From: JAZNQN01 sp045590195
Lineage (GTDB): Bacteria > Bacillota > Clostridia > UMGS1883 > UMGS1540
DNA: 64,000 nt
Direction of reading: 5' to 3'
Assembly: GCA_045590195.1 (NCBI GenBank)
Contig: JAZNQN010000070.1
Location: forward strand, 1-64,000
Under the pieces are notes generated by a model. It saw only the letters and a program-made list of their open reading frames with translations. It was not told the origin of the DNA and did not search any database. Of the stretch, positions 25,425-34,072 are shown piece after piece; position 1 is the first letter of the stretch, and every line of letters begins with the position of its first letter. Both the position numbers and the translations under genes were made by a program.

Positions 25425-26582
25425 ATGCAGGAAAAAATTAAAGAGGCAGTTTTAAAATTTGAAGAGCTTTTAAAAGCACAGGTTGAAAGAGCGGAAAAAA
25501 TGAAAGAGAACAAAGATTTTACCGATTATAATGCTCTTGACAAAATCGTTATAGGAATTATTCCGGGCGACGGTATTGGCCCTATAATTTTAAGAGAAGC
25601 CGAAAGAGTTTTAAACTTTTTGCTTGCTGACAAAATAGCAGCGGGCAAAATTGAAATTAAAAAAATTGAAGGCCTTACAATTGAAAACAGGGTTGCGAAA
25701 ATGCAGTCGATTCCAGATGATGTTATGACTAAAATCAAGAAATGCAATGTTCTTTTAAAAGGCCCTACTACAACACCCGGCAAGGGCGACGGTCTTCCAA
25801 ACCTTGAAAGTGCAAACGTTACAATGCGCCGTGAACTTGACCTTTTTGCAAATGTAAGACCTGTTAGCGTTCCTGAAAAGGGTATCGACTGGACATTTTT
25901 CAGAGAAAACACAGAAGGCTCTTATGCAGTAGGTTCAAAGGGAATGAACATTGGCGATGTTGCAATTGATTTTTGCGTTCATACAACCGAGGGCTGTGAA
26001 AGAATTGCAAGAGCTGCCTTTGAATTTGCAAAAAACAACGGCAAAAAAAGAGTTTCGGCAGTTACAAAGGCAAACATTATAAAAACAACCGACGGAAAGT
26101 TTCTTGATATATGCAAAGAAGTTTCGAAAGATTACCCTGATATTACTTTCGATTCGTGGTATGTTGACATTATGTCGGCAAATCTTATAAACGAAGATAT
26201 AAGAAGCGGCTTTGAAGTTTTTGTTTTGCCAAACCTTTATGGCGATATTATTACCGACGAAGCGGCTCAGATTCAGGGCGGCGTTGGAACAGCAGGCTCT
26301 TCAAACATAGGCAAAAAATATGCTATGTTTGAAGCTATTCACGGCAGTGCACCCAGAATGATTGAAGAGGGAATAGGAGAATATGCAAACCCTTCAAGCA
26401 TTATGAGGGCAGTAGGTATGCTTTTATCGCACATAGGTTTGCAAAGAGAAAGCGATAAACTTTCTCGCGCTTTGGACATTTGTATGTTTGAAGAAAAGAA
26501 AGTTGTTAACACCGGCAACAAAGACGGCGCTACCTGTGCTCGGTTTGCCGACTATATTATGGAAACAGTGAAATCACTGTAA
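25425..26582 (+). CDS. icd: isocitrate dehydrogenase (probably NAD-dependent)
   Basis: A member of the isocitrate/isopropylmalate dehydrogenase family, oxidising isocitrate to 2-oxoglutarate and CO2. GIIPGDGIGPIIL is the N-terminal nucleotide-site region, RRELDLFANVRP and WTFFRENTEG bind substrate, and DEAAQIQGGVGTAGSSNIG contains the C-terminal metal and substrate residues. At 385 residues it is close to the NAD-dependent form. It has an unusual basic and acidic N-terminal helix of about 38 residues before the dehydrogenase core. The start ATG follows AAGGTGG by 9 nt. Adjacent aconitase makes isocitrate, not isopropylmalate, the likely substrate. Confidence 0.9.
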   Translation: MQEKIKEAVLKFEELLKAQVERAEKMKENKDFTDYNALDKIVIGIIPGDGIGPIILREAERVLNFLLADKIAAGKIEIKKIEGLTIENRVAKMQSIPDDVMTKIKKCNVLLKGPTTTPGKGDGLPNLESANVTMRRELDLFANVRPVSVPEKGIDWTFFRENTEGSYAVGSKGMNIGDVAIDFCVHTTEGCERIARAAFEFAKNNGKKRVSAVTKANIIKTTDGKFLDICKEVSKDYPDITFDSWYVDIMSANLINEDIRSGFEVFVLPNLYGDIITDEAAQIQGGVGTAGSSNIGKKYAMFEAIHGSAPRMIEEGIGEYANPSSIMRAVGMLLSHIGLQRESDKLSRALDICMFEEKKVVNTGNKDGATCARFADYIMETVKSL

Positions 26583-26598
26583 GAAGAGGTATAAAATT

Positions 26599-27255
26599 AT
26601 GGATGAAATTGGCAGTAAAAAGGTTTCGAAAATTGTTATAAGGAGACTCCCCAGATACTACCGCTATCTCTCTGACCTTATTGCAGAGGGGGTTGAGCGT
26701 ATTTCATCATCGGCATTGGCTGAAAGAATGGGCGTAACAGCGTCGCAGATAAGGCAGGATTTTAACTGCTTTGGTGGATTTGGACAGCAGGGCTACGGCT
26801 ATAACGTGCCCCAGCTTCACTCGAAAATTGGCGAAATACTTGGTCTTAACGAAGGGCACAAAACTATTCTTCTTGGTGCCGGTAATCTTGGCCATGCACT
26901 GGCAAATTATCCCGGTTTTGAAAGAAGAGGTTTTAAACTTTGCGGTATCTTTGACTCAAATCCTGACATAATAGGTAGTGAAATAAACGGGATAGAAGTT
27001 TCTGATATTAGCGATTTGGAAACCAGTTTTGCTCAATTGAAGCCCGATATAGCTATTTTAACAGTTCCTAAAATAATAGCACAAAATATTGCCGACAGGC
27101 TTTGCGATTTAGGTATTCGCGGGATTTGGAATTTTTCATATATGGAACTTCGTGCAAAAGAGGGCGTAGAGATAGAAAACGTTCATCTTAGTGACTCGCT
27201 TATGACTCTTTCGCACACAATTTATTCAAAACACGGAAAAGAGGAAAAACAATGA
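26599..27255 (+). CDS. rex: redox-sensing transcriptional repressor Rex
   Basis: Rex represses fermentation and respiration genes and leaves DNA when NADH rises. The 218-residue product has the N-terminal winged helix (RLPRYYRYLSDL, GVTASQIRQDFNCFGGFGQQG) and a Rossmann domain with LGAGNLGHALANY for NAD(H), ending in a domain-swap helix. It lies 16 bp after isocitrate dehydrogenase with the site AAGAGGT, so it may be co-transcribed with a dehydrogenase whose product ratio it senses; that link is inference. Its stop overlaps the next start by 4 nt. Confidence 0.96.
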   Translation: MDEIGSKKVSKIVIRRLPRYYRYLSDLIAEGVERISSSALAERMGVTASQIRQDFNCFGGFGQQGYGYNVPQLHSKIGEILGLNEGHKTILLGAGNLGHALANYPGFERRGFKLCGIFDSNPDIIGSEINGIEVSDISDLETSFAQLKPDIAILTVPKIIAQNIADRLCDLGIRGIWNFSYMELRAKEGVEIENVHLSDSLMTLSHTIYSKHGKEEKQ

Positions 27256-28058
27256 AAATCGTTGGTTTTTCAGGTGTAAGCGGCAGCGGAAAAAGCTACA
27301 GAGCTTTAGATGTTGCCGCGGAAAAAGGAATTTCATATATTATCGACGACGGGCTTTTAATATCCCGTCGCCATGTTGTTGCGGGTAAATCTGCAAAAAA
27401 AGAAAAAACGCGTCTGGCATCTGTCAGATGTGCTTTGTTTTTTGACGATGAACATATGGAAAACGTGAAAAAAGCAATAAAAGAAGAAAACCCTGATGGT
27501 ATACTTATTCTGGGAACATCCCACGAAATGATAGTTAAAATTGCTGAAAGGCTTGCGCTGCCGGCGGTTTCGTCGTTTGTGGAAATTGACGAGGTGGCAT
27601 CTGAAGAAGAGATGGAAATGGCGCACGAAATGAGAATGCAGCAGGGAAAACACGTTATTCCTGTTCCAACATTCGAGCTTAAAAAAGATTTTTCCGGCTA
27701 CTGGATGGATGCACTTAAAAAAATAACACGCAAGAAGGCAGAAGACCCATCTAAAGAAAGAACAATAATTCGTCCAACCTTCAGCTATATGGGAGAATTT
27801 GTTATTTCTCCCGGAGCAATATGTGATATTGCAAAATTTGAATCAACCAATGTTGAAGGGGTTGTACGCCCTATAAACTGTTCTTGCCGTGAGGTTGAGG
27901 GTGGAATTTCTATTAAGCTTGAAATTGAAGTAAAATACGGGAAAAGAATTGATAAAATTGGCGAAGAGGTTTGTAAAATGGTTTCAAAAGCCATCGACAG
28001 TTATACCTCGATAAATATAAACCGAATTACGGTAGTAATCAAATCAGTTGTATTTTAG
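27252..28058 (+). CDS. P-loop NTPase-like protein with C-terminal Asp23-like domain
   Basis: The 268-residue product begins with a P-loop, GVSGSGKS (residues 8-15), and a kinase-like N-terminal domain with ILGTSHEMIVK and a possible second-site acidic stretch. The last about 90 residues (from EFVISPGAICDIAK to NINRITVVIKSVVF) have the pattern of Asp23/Gls24 envelope-stress proteins: GVVRP, alternating beta strands, LEIEVKYGKRIDKIGEEV, then an amphipathic helix. The pairing of a nucleotide-binding domain with an Asp23-like domain is unusual. It overlaps rex by 4 nt and precedes polA by 9 bp. The function is unknown to me; a redox- or envelope-linked role is only suggested by context. Confidence 0.6.
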   Translation: MKIVGFSGVSGSGKSYRALDVAAEKGISYIIDDGLLISRRHVVAGKSAKKEKTRLASVRCALFFDDEHMENVKKAIKEENPDGILILGTSHEMIVKIAERLALPAVSSFVEIDEVASEEEMEMAHEMRMQQGKHVIPVPTFELKKDFSGYWMDALKKITRKKAEDPSKERTIIRPTFSYMGEFVISPGAICDIAKFESTNVEGVVRPINCSCREVEGGISIKLEIEVKYGKRIDKIGEEVCKMVSKAIDSYTSININRITVVIKSVVF

Positions 28059-28067
28059 GAGAAAGCT

Positions 28068-30572
28068 ATGAAAAAGCTATTGATAATTGACGGAAATTCC
28101 ATTATAAACAGAGCGTTTTATGCCGTTGCTCCGCTTACTACAAGCGACGGGCTTCACACAAACGGAATTTACGGATTTCTTAATATTTTCCTGAAGGTTT
28201 TGGGGGAAGAAAACCCTGATTATTGCACGGTTGCCTTTGATTTGAAGGCGCCAACTTTCAGGCATCTTGAATATAAGCTTTACAAAGCTACAAGGCATGG
28301 TATGCCATCAGAGCTTGCCGAGCAGATGCAGCCTCTTAAAGATGTTCTTCACGCAATGAACATTAAAACAATTGAAAAAGAAGGCTTTGAGGCTGACGAC
28401 CTTATTGGTACGGTTTCGGCAATGTGTGAAAAAGAGGGTATAAACTGCCGCATTTTAACGGGCGACCGCGATGATTTGCAGCTTGCATCTGATAAAACAC
28501 AAATTCTTTTAACAACTACCTCTAAAGGGCAGACACAAACTACCGTTTATGATGACAAAGCTGTTTTTGAGAAATATGGCGTAACACCTAAAATGCTTAT
28601 AGATGTTAAAGGCCTTATGGGCGACAGTTCTGATAATATTCCCGGTGTTGCAGGAATAGGCGAGAAAACAGCCCTTACCCTTATCACAAAATACAAAACT
28701 ATTGAAGGCGTTTACGAAAATCTTTCTGACCTTAAGGGCGCAATGCTTAAAAAACTGGAAGACGGAAAGGACGATGCATTTTTAAGCCGCCGCCTTGCTA
28801 CAATTGTTTGCGACGCACCAATTGAAGAAAAAATAGAAGATTTTGAAGTTAAGCCTTATTCTGACGAGCTTATTCCACTTTTGAGAAGGCTTGAATTTAA
28901 AAAAATAATTGAAAAAATGGCCGACGGCGTTGAAAAGGCTGAGTGTGCCGCTATTGAATGTGAAATAAATCAGTGGAGTGGAGAAAAGTTTTCAGCTGAA
29001 AAGCTTTACTTTGATTTGGAAGATGAAAATGTAATATTTTTAAACGGGGACAAAGTTTACTCGGCGAAGATTTTATCATTTAAAGATATTTTTGAAAACA
29101 AAGATATAAAGAAAATAAGTATTGACATAAAAAGTGCAACAGTTAAGCTTTCAAGGCTTGGAATTAATCTTGCAGGTGCTGAATTTGATGCAGGTGTTGC
29201 AGCTTATTTAATAGAGCCTTCAAGAAACGATTTTTCGCTTTTATCCCTTTGCAGTGATTTTCTCTCATGTGACTGTGATATGGGTGGCGGAGTGTCGCTT
29301 TTGCCGAAGCTTTGCGAAGTGCTTTCTGAAAAAATGCGCGAAGATGAGCTTTTGCCTCTTTACGAAAAAATTGAATTTCCGCTTGTAAGGGTGCTTGCAG
29401 ATATGGAAATTGAAGGAATTAAAGCTGACAGGGAAATGCTTGAGAGGTTTTCTCAGAAGCTTGGCGAAGAATTAGCCGAGCTTGAAAAAATGATATACAC
29501 TCTTGCGGGAGAGCAGTTTAATATAAATTCGCCAAAGCAGCTTGGGGTTATTTTGTTTGAAAAACTTGAGCTTCGCGGCGGAAAGAAAACAAAAACAGGT
29601 TACTCTACCAGTGTTGACGTTTTGGAAAAACTGCGTTCAAAACACCCGATTATACCATACATTCTTGATTACCGCCACAAGGCAAAGCTTAAAAGCACTT
29701 ATGCCGACGGACTTCAAACTGTGATAAACCCTGAAACGGGAAAAATTCATTCAACATTTAATCAAACTGTTACAACTACGGGAAGAATTAGCTCAACCGA
29801 GCCTAATTTGCAGAATATTCCCGTAAGAACAGAGCTTGGAAGAGAGCTTAGAAAGGTTTTTGTAGCAGACGATGAAGAGCACATTTTAGTTGATGCCGAC
29901 TATTCGCAGATTGAGCTTCGTGTTCTTGCCTCGATTTCAGAAGATGAAAAAATGATTGAGGCTTTCAAAAGCGGAGTTGATATTCATACAAAAACTGCCG
30001 CCGAGGTTTTTGGCGTTGCTGATTTTATGGTAAATTCTGATATGAGAAGAAACGCAAAGGCTGTAAACTTTGGAATTGTTTATGGTATTTCCGAATTTTC
30101 GCTGGCAGAAGATATTCATACAACCCGTGCTCAGGCAAAAGAATATATGGAAAAATATCTTGACACCTACAGCGGCGTTCGTGCATTTATGAAACAAACT
30201 GTTGAAAATGCAAGAGAGTGTGGCTATGTAAAAACTCTTTCGGGAAGAAGAAGGTATATTCCTGAAATTTCTGCATCTAATTTTAATATACGTTCATTTG
30301 GCGAGAGAGTTGCCTTAAATGCCCCTATTCAGGGAACTGCGGCAGATATTATTAAAATAGCAATGATAAATGTTCACAGAGCACTTTCTGAAAAAGCGCC
30401 AAAGTCAAAACTTCTTTTGCAGGTGCACGATGAACTTATTGTTCACGCTCATATTGAAGAGGAAGAAGCGGTTAAAAACATACTAAAAGAGGAAATGGAA
30501 GGTGCTTTCAGCCTTTTGGTACCTTTAGATGTTGATATGGCTTCAGGCAGGAGTTGGTTTGATGCAAAGTAG
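28068..30572 (+). CDS. polA: DNA polymerase I
   Basis: Pol I fills gaps and removes RNA primers in repair and lagging-strand synthesis. The 834-residue product has an N-terminal 5'-3' exonuclease (IIDGNSIINRAFYA, DDLIGT, GLMGDSSDNIPG) and a C-terminal polymerase with motif A DADYSQIELRVLAS, motif B RRNAKAVNFGIVYG and motif C QVHDELIVHA. The middle 3'-5' exonuclease domain is shrunken and lacks the acidic DxE motif, so the enzyme probably has no proofreading, as in many Firmicutes. The start follows TAGGAGAAAGCT. The stop overlaps the coaE start by 11 nt. Confidence 0.97.
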   Translation: MKKLLIIDGNSIINRAFYAVAPLTTSDGLHTNGIYGFLNIFLKVLGEENPDYCTVAFDLKAPTFRHLEYKLYKATRHGMPSELAEQMQPLKDVLHAMNIKTIEKEGFEADDLIGTVSAMCEKEGINCRILTGDRDDLQLASDKTQILLTTTSKGQTQTTVYDDKAVFEKYGVTPKMLIDVKGLMGDSSDNIPGVAGIGEKTALTLITKYKTIEGVYENLSDLKGAMLKKLEDGKDDAFLSRRLATIVCDAPIEEKIEDFEVKPYSDELIPLLRRLEFKKIIEKMADGVEKAECAAIECEINQWSGEKFSAEKLYFDLEDENVIFLNGDKVYSAKILSFKDIFENKDIKKISIDIKSATVKLSRLGINLAGAEFDAGVAAYLIEPSRNDFSLLSLCSDFLSCDCDMGGGVSLLPKLCEVLSEKMREDELLPLYEKIEFPLVRVLADMEIEGIKADREMLERFSQKLGEELAELEKMIYTLAGEQFNINSPKQLGVILFEKLELRGGKKTKTGYSTSVDVLEKLRSKHPIIPYILDYRHKAKLKSTYADGLQTVINPETGKIHSTFNQTVTTTGRISSTEPNLQNIPVRTELGRELRKVFVADDEEHILVDADYSQIELRVLASISEDEKMIEAFKSGVDIHTKTAAEVFGVADFMVNSDMRRNAKAVNFGIVYGISEFSLAEDIHTTRAQAKEYMEKYLDTYSGVRAFMKQTVENARECGYVKTLSGRRRYIPEISASNFNIRSFGERVALNAPIQGTAADIIKIAMINVHRALSEKAPKSKLLLQVHDELIVHAHIEEEEAVKNILKEEMEGAFSLLVPLDVDMASGRSWFDAK

Positions 30573-31143
30573 AGTTTACTGGATGATGGGTGGCAGCGGC
30601 AGCGGTAAAAGCGTTGCGGCAAGTGTAATGCGTGAGGCAGGGGTATTTGTAATAGATGCCGATAAAGTTGCACACGATGTTTTGCTTAGCGGAAGAAAGG
30701 CCTATGATGAAGTATTAAAAACTTTTGGGAGCGAGTTTTTGCTTGAAAATGGCGAAATAAACCGCAGAGAGCTTGGAAAATATGTTTTTGCCAATCCTGA
30801 AAAGCTTCAGCTTTTAAACGATATTACTCATAAGCATATAAGAGAAGAAATTATAAATCTTACAAGCGGAAAAGAAGTGGCAGTAATTGATGCGCCGCTT
30901 CCCCCTGAAGGGTTTATAAAGCCTTATCATATTCTTTACATACTTGCGCCTGCAAAGGTAAGAATTGAAAGAATTTCAAGGCGTGACAGTATTACTGCTG
31001 ATGATGCGCAACTAAGGCTTGGTAACCAGAAAATGATAGATGACTATATTAAATATGCCGACACAATTATTGAAAACGACGGCGATTTGTCCCTTTTTAA
31101 GGAAAAAATAAAAAATTGGTGTGAATATGAAAAAATTATTTAG
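30562..31143 (+). CDS. coaE: dephospho-CoA kinase
   Basis: CoaE phosphorylates the 3'-hydroxyl of dephospho-CoA in the last step of coenzyme A synthesis. The 193-residue product begins MQSRVYWMMGGSGSGKS, with the P-loop at residues 10-17, followed by DADKVAHDVL and the CoaE-type lid region RISRRD. I chose the ATG at 30562, inside the polA 3' end, with CAGGAG about 10 nt upstream; an in-frame upstream start would add 11 residues from polA sequence. The polA-coaE order is widespread, which supports the assignment. Confidence 0.92.
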   Translation: MQSRVYWMMGGSGSGKSVAASVMREAGVFVIDADKVAHDVLLSGRKAYDEVLKTFGSEFLLENGEINRRELGKYVFANPEKLQLLNDITHKHIREEIINLTSGKEVAVIDAPLPPEGFIKPYHILYILAPAKVRIERISRRDSITADDAQLRLGNQKMIDDYIKYADTIIENDGDLSLFKEKIKNWCEYEKII

Positions 31144-31675
31144 AATAATTATTCTTATACTTGTTATTATAGGAATAATAAAAGCGATACCTTTGGGGTT
31201 TGATTACTTTTTTCCCTGCACATACAAAAGGCAGGTAGAAGAATGTGCCAAAAAATATCAGGTTGACAAAAATCTTATTTTTGCAATAATTAAAGCAGAA
31301 AGTAATTTTAATAAAGATGCTGTTTCTAAAAAAGGTGCAAAAGGCCTTATGCAGCTTATGGACGAAACAGGGCGGTGGTGCACAGAAGAAATAGGAATTT
31401 CTGAGTGTGAGCTTACTGACGTGGAATGTAACATAAATGCAGGAACCTTTTACTTTTCGCATCTGCTTGAAATGTATAGCGGAAATGAGAAAAATGCCAT
31501 TGCCGCATATAATGCAGGATATGGAAATGTTGATAAATGGCTTGAAGATAAAAATTATTCGGGAGATGGCAAAACCCTTGATACCATTCCATTTGAAGAA
31601 ACTGACAAATATGTAAAAAAGGTAATGCTTTACAAAAAAATATATTCGTATAAAGATAAAAACAAAAGCCTGTAA
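31127..31675 (+). CDS. lytic transglycosylase (Slt type)
   Basis: A membrane-anchored murein lytic transglycosylase of 182 residues, cleaving glycan strands to 1,6-anhydro ends. One hydrophobic N-terminal segment (residues about 5-25) is followed by an SLT domain with FAIIKAESNFN (catalytic E58), KGAKGLMQLM and AAYNAGYGNVDKW. The polA-coaE-transglycosylase order recurs in Clostridia. The start is uncertain: ATG 31127 or GTG 31121 both overlap the coaE 3' end, and no strong site precedes either. A hairpin terminator spans its stop codon. Confidence 0.9.
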   Translation: MKKLFRIIILILVIIGIIKAIPLGFDYFFPCTYKRQVEECAKKYQVDKNLIFAIIKAESNFNKDAVSKKGAKGLMQLMDETGRWCTEEIGISECELTDVECNINAGTFYFSHLLEMYSGNEKNAIAAYNAGYGNVDKWLEDKNYSGDGKTLDTIPFEETDKYVKKVMLYKKIYSYKDKNKSL

Positions 31676-31709
31676 TGCTTTGGTTGTGGCCTTAGTATTA
31701 CAGGCTTTT
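31664..31709. terminator. bidirectional terminator
   Basis: AAAAGCCTGTAAT (31664-31676) pairs perfectly with 31697-31709 around a 20-nt loop. It serves the convergent lytic transglycosylase (+) and the AraC-type gene (-), and overlaps both coding ends. Confidence 0.75.
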
Positions 31710-32502
31710 ATAATATGTTGTTTTTCCTATATTCTCTGGGTGACATACCGAATTTTTGTTTGAATTTTCTTGAAAAATAAAACTGGTCGGAAAAGCCGTA
31801 GCGCTCGCTTATGGAAAGAATTGATTCGTTTTTTGTTATAAGGCGAAGTGCCGCTTCGGACAAAACTGCATTTGACACATATTCGTTTACCGACATGGAA
31901 AGCTCTTTGCGGAAATTTTTGGCTAGAGAACTTTTCGAGGTATATGCGGCAGCGGCAATTTTTTCTATGGTAAGCGAAATGGAAAGATTGTTTTTTATAT
32001 ACTGCAAAGCCCGAAGAAGGCTATGGGAATAGTCTTTAATATCAAGTTTTTGAGCGATGGGCGAAATAAGCCCATATACATATTGCTTAATGAAAATTGA
32101 ATCGGCAACAGATGAAGAAGCAATAATATTTTTAAGCTTTACAATGGTTGTATCATCTTCGCTGATTGCGATGGTTTTTTCGGTAAAACGAAGAAGATCC
32201 ATACCGTCAAAATCTGACAGTTTGAAATGAAAATACATATGTTCCATTTCGGCAGGAAAAGTGAAGCTGAAGGAATAGCCCGCAGGAAAAAAGAACCATT
32301 TTCCAGGAGTGAGTAAGGTTTTTGTTCCGTCTATACCGCAGATTTCAGCACTGTCACGTGTTATATAATAAAGCCTTGAATAGGGTGGAGTGTTAACGGC
32401 AGAACTCCACGTTTTATCGATTTTGGCATAGCCGAAAATAATAAGGTTTAAATTTATTCTGTTTGCACTTTTACAAATTTCATTTCCGGATATAATTTCC
32501 AT
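31708..32502 (-). CDS. AraC-family transcriptional regulator 2
   Basis: A 264-residue regulator with an N-terminal cupin-like sensor domain (LLTPGKWFFFPAGYSFSFTFP) and a C-terminal AraC DNA-binding domain (IEKIAAAAYTSKSSLAKNFRKE and ISERYGFSDQFYFSRKFKQKFGMSPREYR, the second being a textbook AraC signature). It is divergent from the glycosidase-like gene starting at 32652, about 150 bp away, and probably controls it. AraC proteins of this form usually activate carbohydrate genes in response to a sugar; the ligand is not known. Confidence 0.9.
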   Translation of the reverse strand: MEIISGNEICKSANRINLNLIIFGYAKIDKTWSSAVNTPPYSRLYYITRDSAEICGIDGTKTLLTPGKWFFFPAGYSFSFTFPAEMEHMYFHFKLSDFDGMDLLRFTEKTIAISEDDTTIVKLKNIIASSSVADSIFIKQYVYGLISPIAQKLDIKDYSHSLLRALQYIKNNLSISLTIEKIAAAAYTSKSSLAKNFRKELSMSVNEYVSNAVLSEAALRLITKNESILSISERYGFSDQFYFSRKFKQKFGMSPREYRKNNIL

Positions 32503-32601
32503 ATTAAAATCTCCATATTACTTTTTCGGTATTTTATCATAATGCCAGATGAATGTCAATAAAGCGTGCTCAAAAGTACATATTTTATAACCGTTTTTTA
32601 C

Positions 32602-32630
32602 TTGTTTTTGCGCCATTTTGATAATAAAAT
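32602..32630 (+). promoter_or_regulatory. promoter of the 32652 gene
   Basis: TTGTTT (32602-32607) and TAAAAT (32625-32630) are spaced by 17 bp and lie just before AGGAGG (32637-32642). The weak -35 box would suit activation by the divergent AraC protein. Confidence 0.45.
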
Positions 32631-32651
32631 AAATACAGGAGGTTGATAAAT

Positions 32652-33437
32652 ATGGTTTTAAGAGATAAAATTTGGCTTTGGGGACATCCTGAGGGAAGAT
32701 ACAATAATTCGTTCGGAAACGACAGAATTTCGCGAATGACACCTATGGAATGTTGTTTATATCTTGGAATAAGAAATACTTTTATGGTTCCTGTTGGCTG
32801 GGATGTAAGTATGAGAAAATATAACAAATCTTTCACAACACTTAAAAAAGTTGGCTGGGAATGTTTTGATGCAGGCAAATACCCCGGTGTTATTGAGCCT
32901 ATTTTGGAAGATGCGAAAGATTTTCCAAACGTTGGCAGAGTTGTGTTTGACGATTTTGTTCGCGGTGGCGGATATAAAGAAATTCCTGTTGAAAATCTTT
33001 ACAAAGTTCACGAAAGGCTTCACAATAACGAAGTAAGGCCTATGGATATGTGGATGGTTTTATATACTCACGAGTTTGGCCTTGACAAAGAAGATGATGA
33101 GGGCTTTCAAAAATATATAGACCCATTTGACGGAATAATTATGTGGACATGGAAGGAAAAAGATGTTCCCCTTATTCCTGAAAAGTTTGAAATTTTCAAA
33201 AAAATGACACCAAATCAAAAAAGGCTTTTTGGGTGTTATTTATGGAACTTCGGAGAAAGACGCCAGGCAACGGCGGAAAAGGTTTTATGGCAGCTTGACT
33301 GGTACAGAGAAAAAATATATGCGGGAGAAGCTGAAGGAATTGTTCTTCATACAAATACCATGGCAGACCTTGACCTGCCGGCTTACGATGCCGCCCTTGA
33401 ATGGATGCAGAAACACGGCGATGAAGTTATAGATTAA
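32652..33437 (+). CDS. conserved protein of unknown function, possible TIM-barrel glycosidase relative
   Basis: A 261-residue soluble protein with no signal peptide. I do not recognise a named family. The sequence is rich in aromatic residues and has barrel-like strand blocks ending in acidic residues: GRVVFDDFVRGGG, MWMVLYTHEF, FDGIIMWTWKEKD and GCYLWNFGE, followed by GIVLHTNTMADLDLP. This pattern resembles sugar-acting TIM barrels. The start is ATG 32652, 9 nt after AGGAGG, rather than the TTG at 32643 next to that site. It is a single gene divergent from an AraC regulator and followed by a terminator, so it is probably an inducible carbohydrate gene; the reaction is unknown. Confidence 0.55.
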   Translation: MVLRDKIWLWGHPEGRYNNSFGNDRISRMTPMECCLYLGIRNTFMVPVGWDVSMRKYNKSFTTLKKVGWECFDAGKYPGVIEPILEDAKDFPNVGRVVFDDFVRGGGYKEIPVENLYKVHERLHNNEVRPMDMWMVLYTHEFGLDKEDDEGFQKYIDPFDGIIMWTWKEKDVPLIPEKFEIFKKMTPNQKRLFGCYLWNFGERRQATAEKVLWQLDWYREKIYAGEAEGIVLHTNTMADLDLPAYDAALEWMQKHGDEVID

Positions 33438-33440
33438 AAC

Positions 33441-33472
33441 AAAAAGGAAGTAATTTAATTACTTCCTTTTTT
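33441..33472. terminator. bidirectional terminator
   Basis: AAAAAGGAAGTAA (33441-33453) pairs with TTACTTCCTTTTT (33459-33471) around a 5-nt loop, with a T-run on the plus strand. The right arm overlaps the last codons of the convergent ygjV-like gene. Confidence 0.8.
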
Positions 33473-33967
33473 AATATCGTAGAGAATTATTGACGAGCCT
33501 ATTGCAACTAGATTTATAATTTCGGCTATAACTCCGCCGATTGTACCGGCTGCGAAATTATAAATAAGCCAGCAGGGACTAGAACAGAAAATAAAGCGGC
33601 GGGCAATAGAAGCCTTATCAATATAAAGGCCTGTTCCCATAAAAACACATCCTGCAAACGGCAAAAGGCCAAGCCACCCGTCGCCGCTGAAGTAAACAGC
33701 TACTGCAAATGCAACTACATAAAAAATATACCAGAATTTTGGATTTGCCCATTTTTTATCTTTATAACCTATTATAATATTTCTTGTCATAGAAAGAATA
33801 TTAAGTGCAGCACCGGAGAAAGCGCCAAGCAAAAAGTAATTTGTTGCAAAAAGCGTTGCCGAAATTATTTGTATAATTCTAATGCCTTTTGTATTTTTCT
33901 GCAAAAGAGAAAGGGCACCAACTCCCATAGCAATAATGCCGATTGCCTGAATAATTATATCGTTCAT
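33455..33967 (-). CDS. YgjV-family membrane protein
   Basis: A 170-residue integral membrane protein with about five to six hydrophobic helices, small and glycine-rich. LLQKNTKGIRIIQIISATLF, NILSMTRNIIIGYKDKKW and IFCSSPCWLIYNF match the pattern of the YgjV/Imp-YgjV family of uncharacterised inner-membrane proteins. The site GGAAAGGAAG lies before the ATG. It stands alone and convergent with the glycosidase-like gene, so context gives no clear role. Family function is unknown. Confidence 0.72.
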   Translation of the reverse strand: MNDIIIQAIGIIAMGVGALSLLQKNTKGIRIIQIISATLFATNYFLLGAFSGAALNILSMTRNIIIGYKDKKWANPKFWYIFYVVAFAVAVYFSGDGWLGLLPFAGCVFMGTGLYIDKASIARRFIFCSSPCWLIYNFAAGTIGGVIAEIINLVAIGSSIILYDIKKGSN

Positions 33968-34072
33968 AATAATCTTCCTTTCCTGAGTACCAGTAAATTT
34001 TAATACAAAAAGAGATTAAAGTCAAGAATATATTATTTTTTTGTGCATATTATAAAACAAACTAAATAAGGA

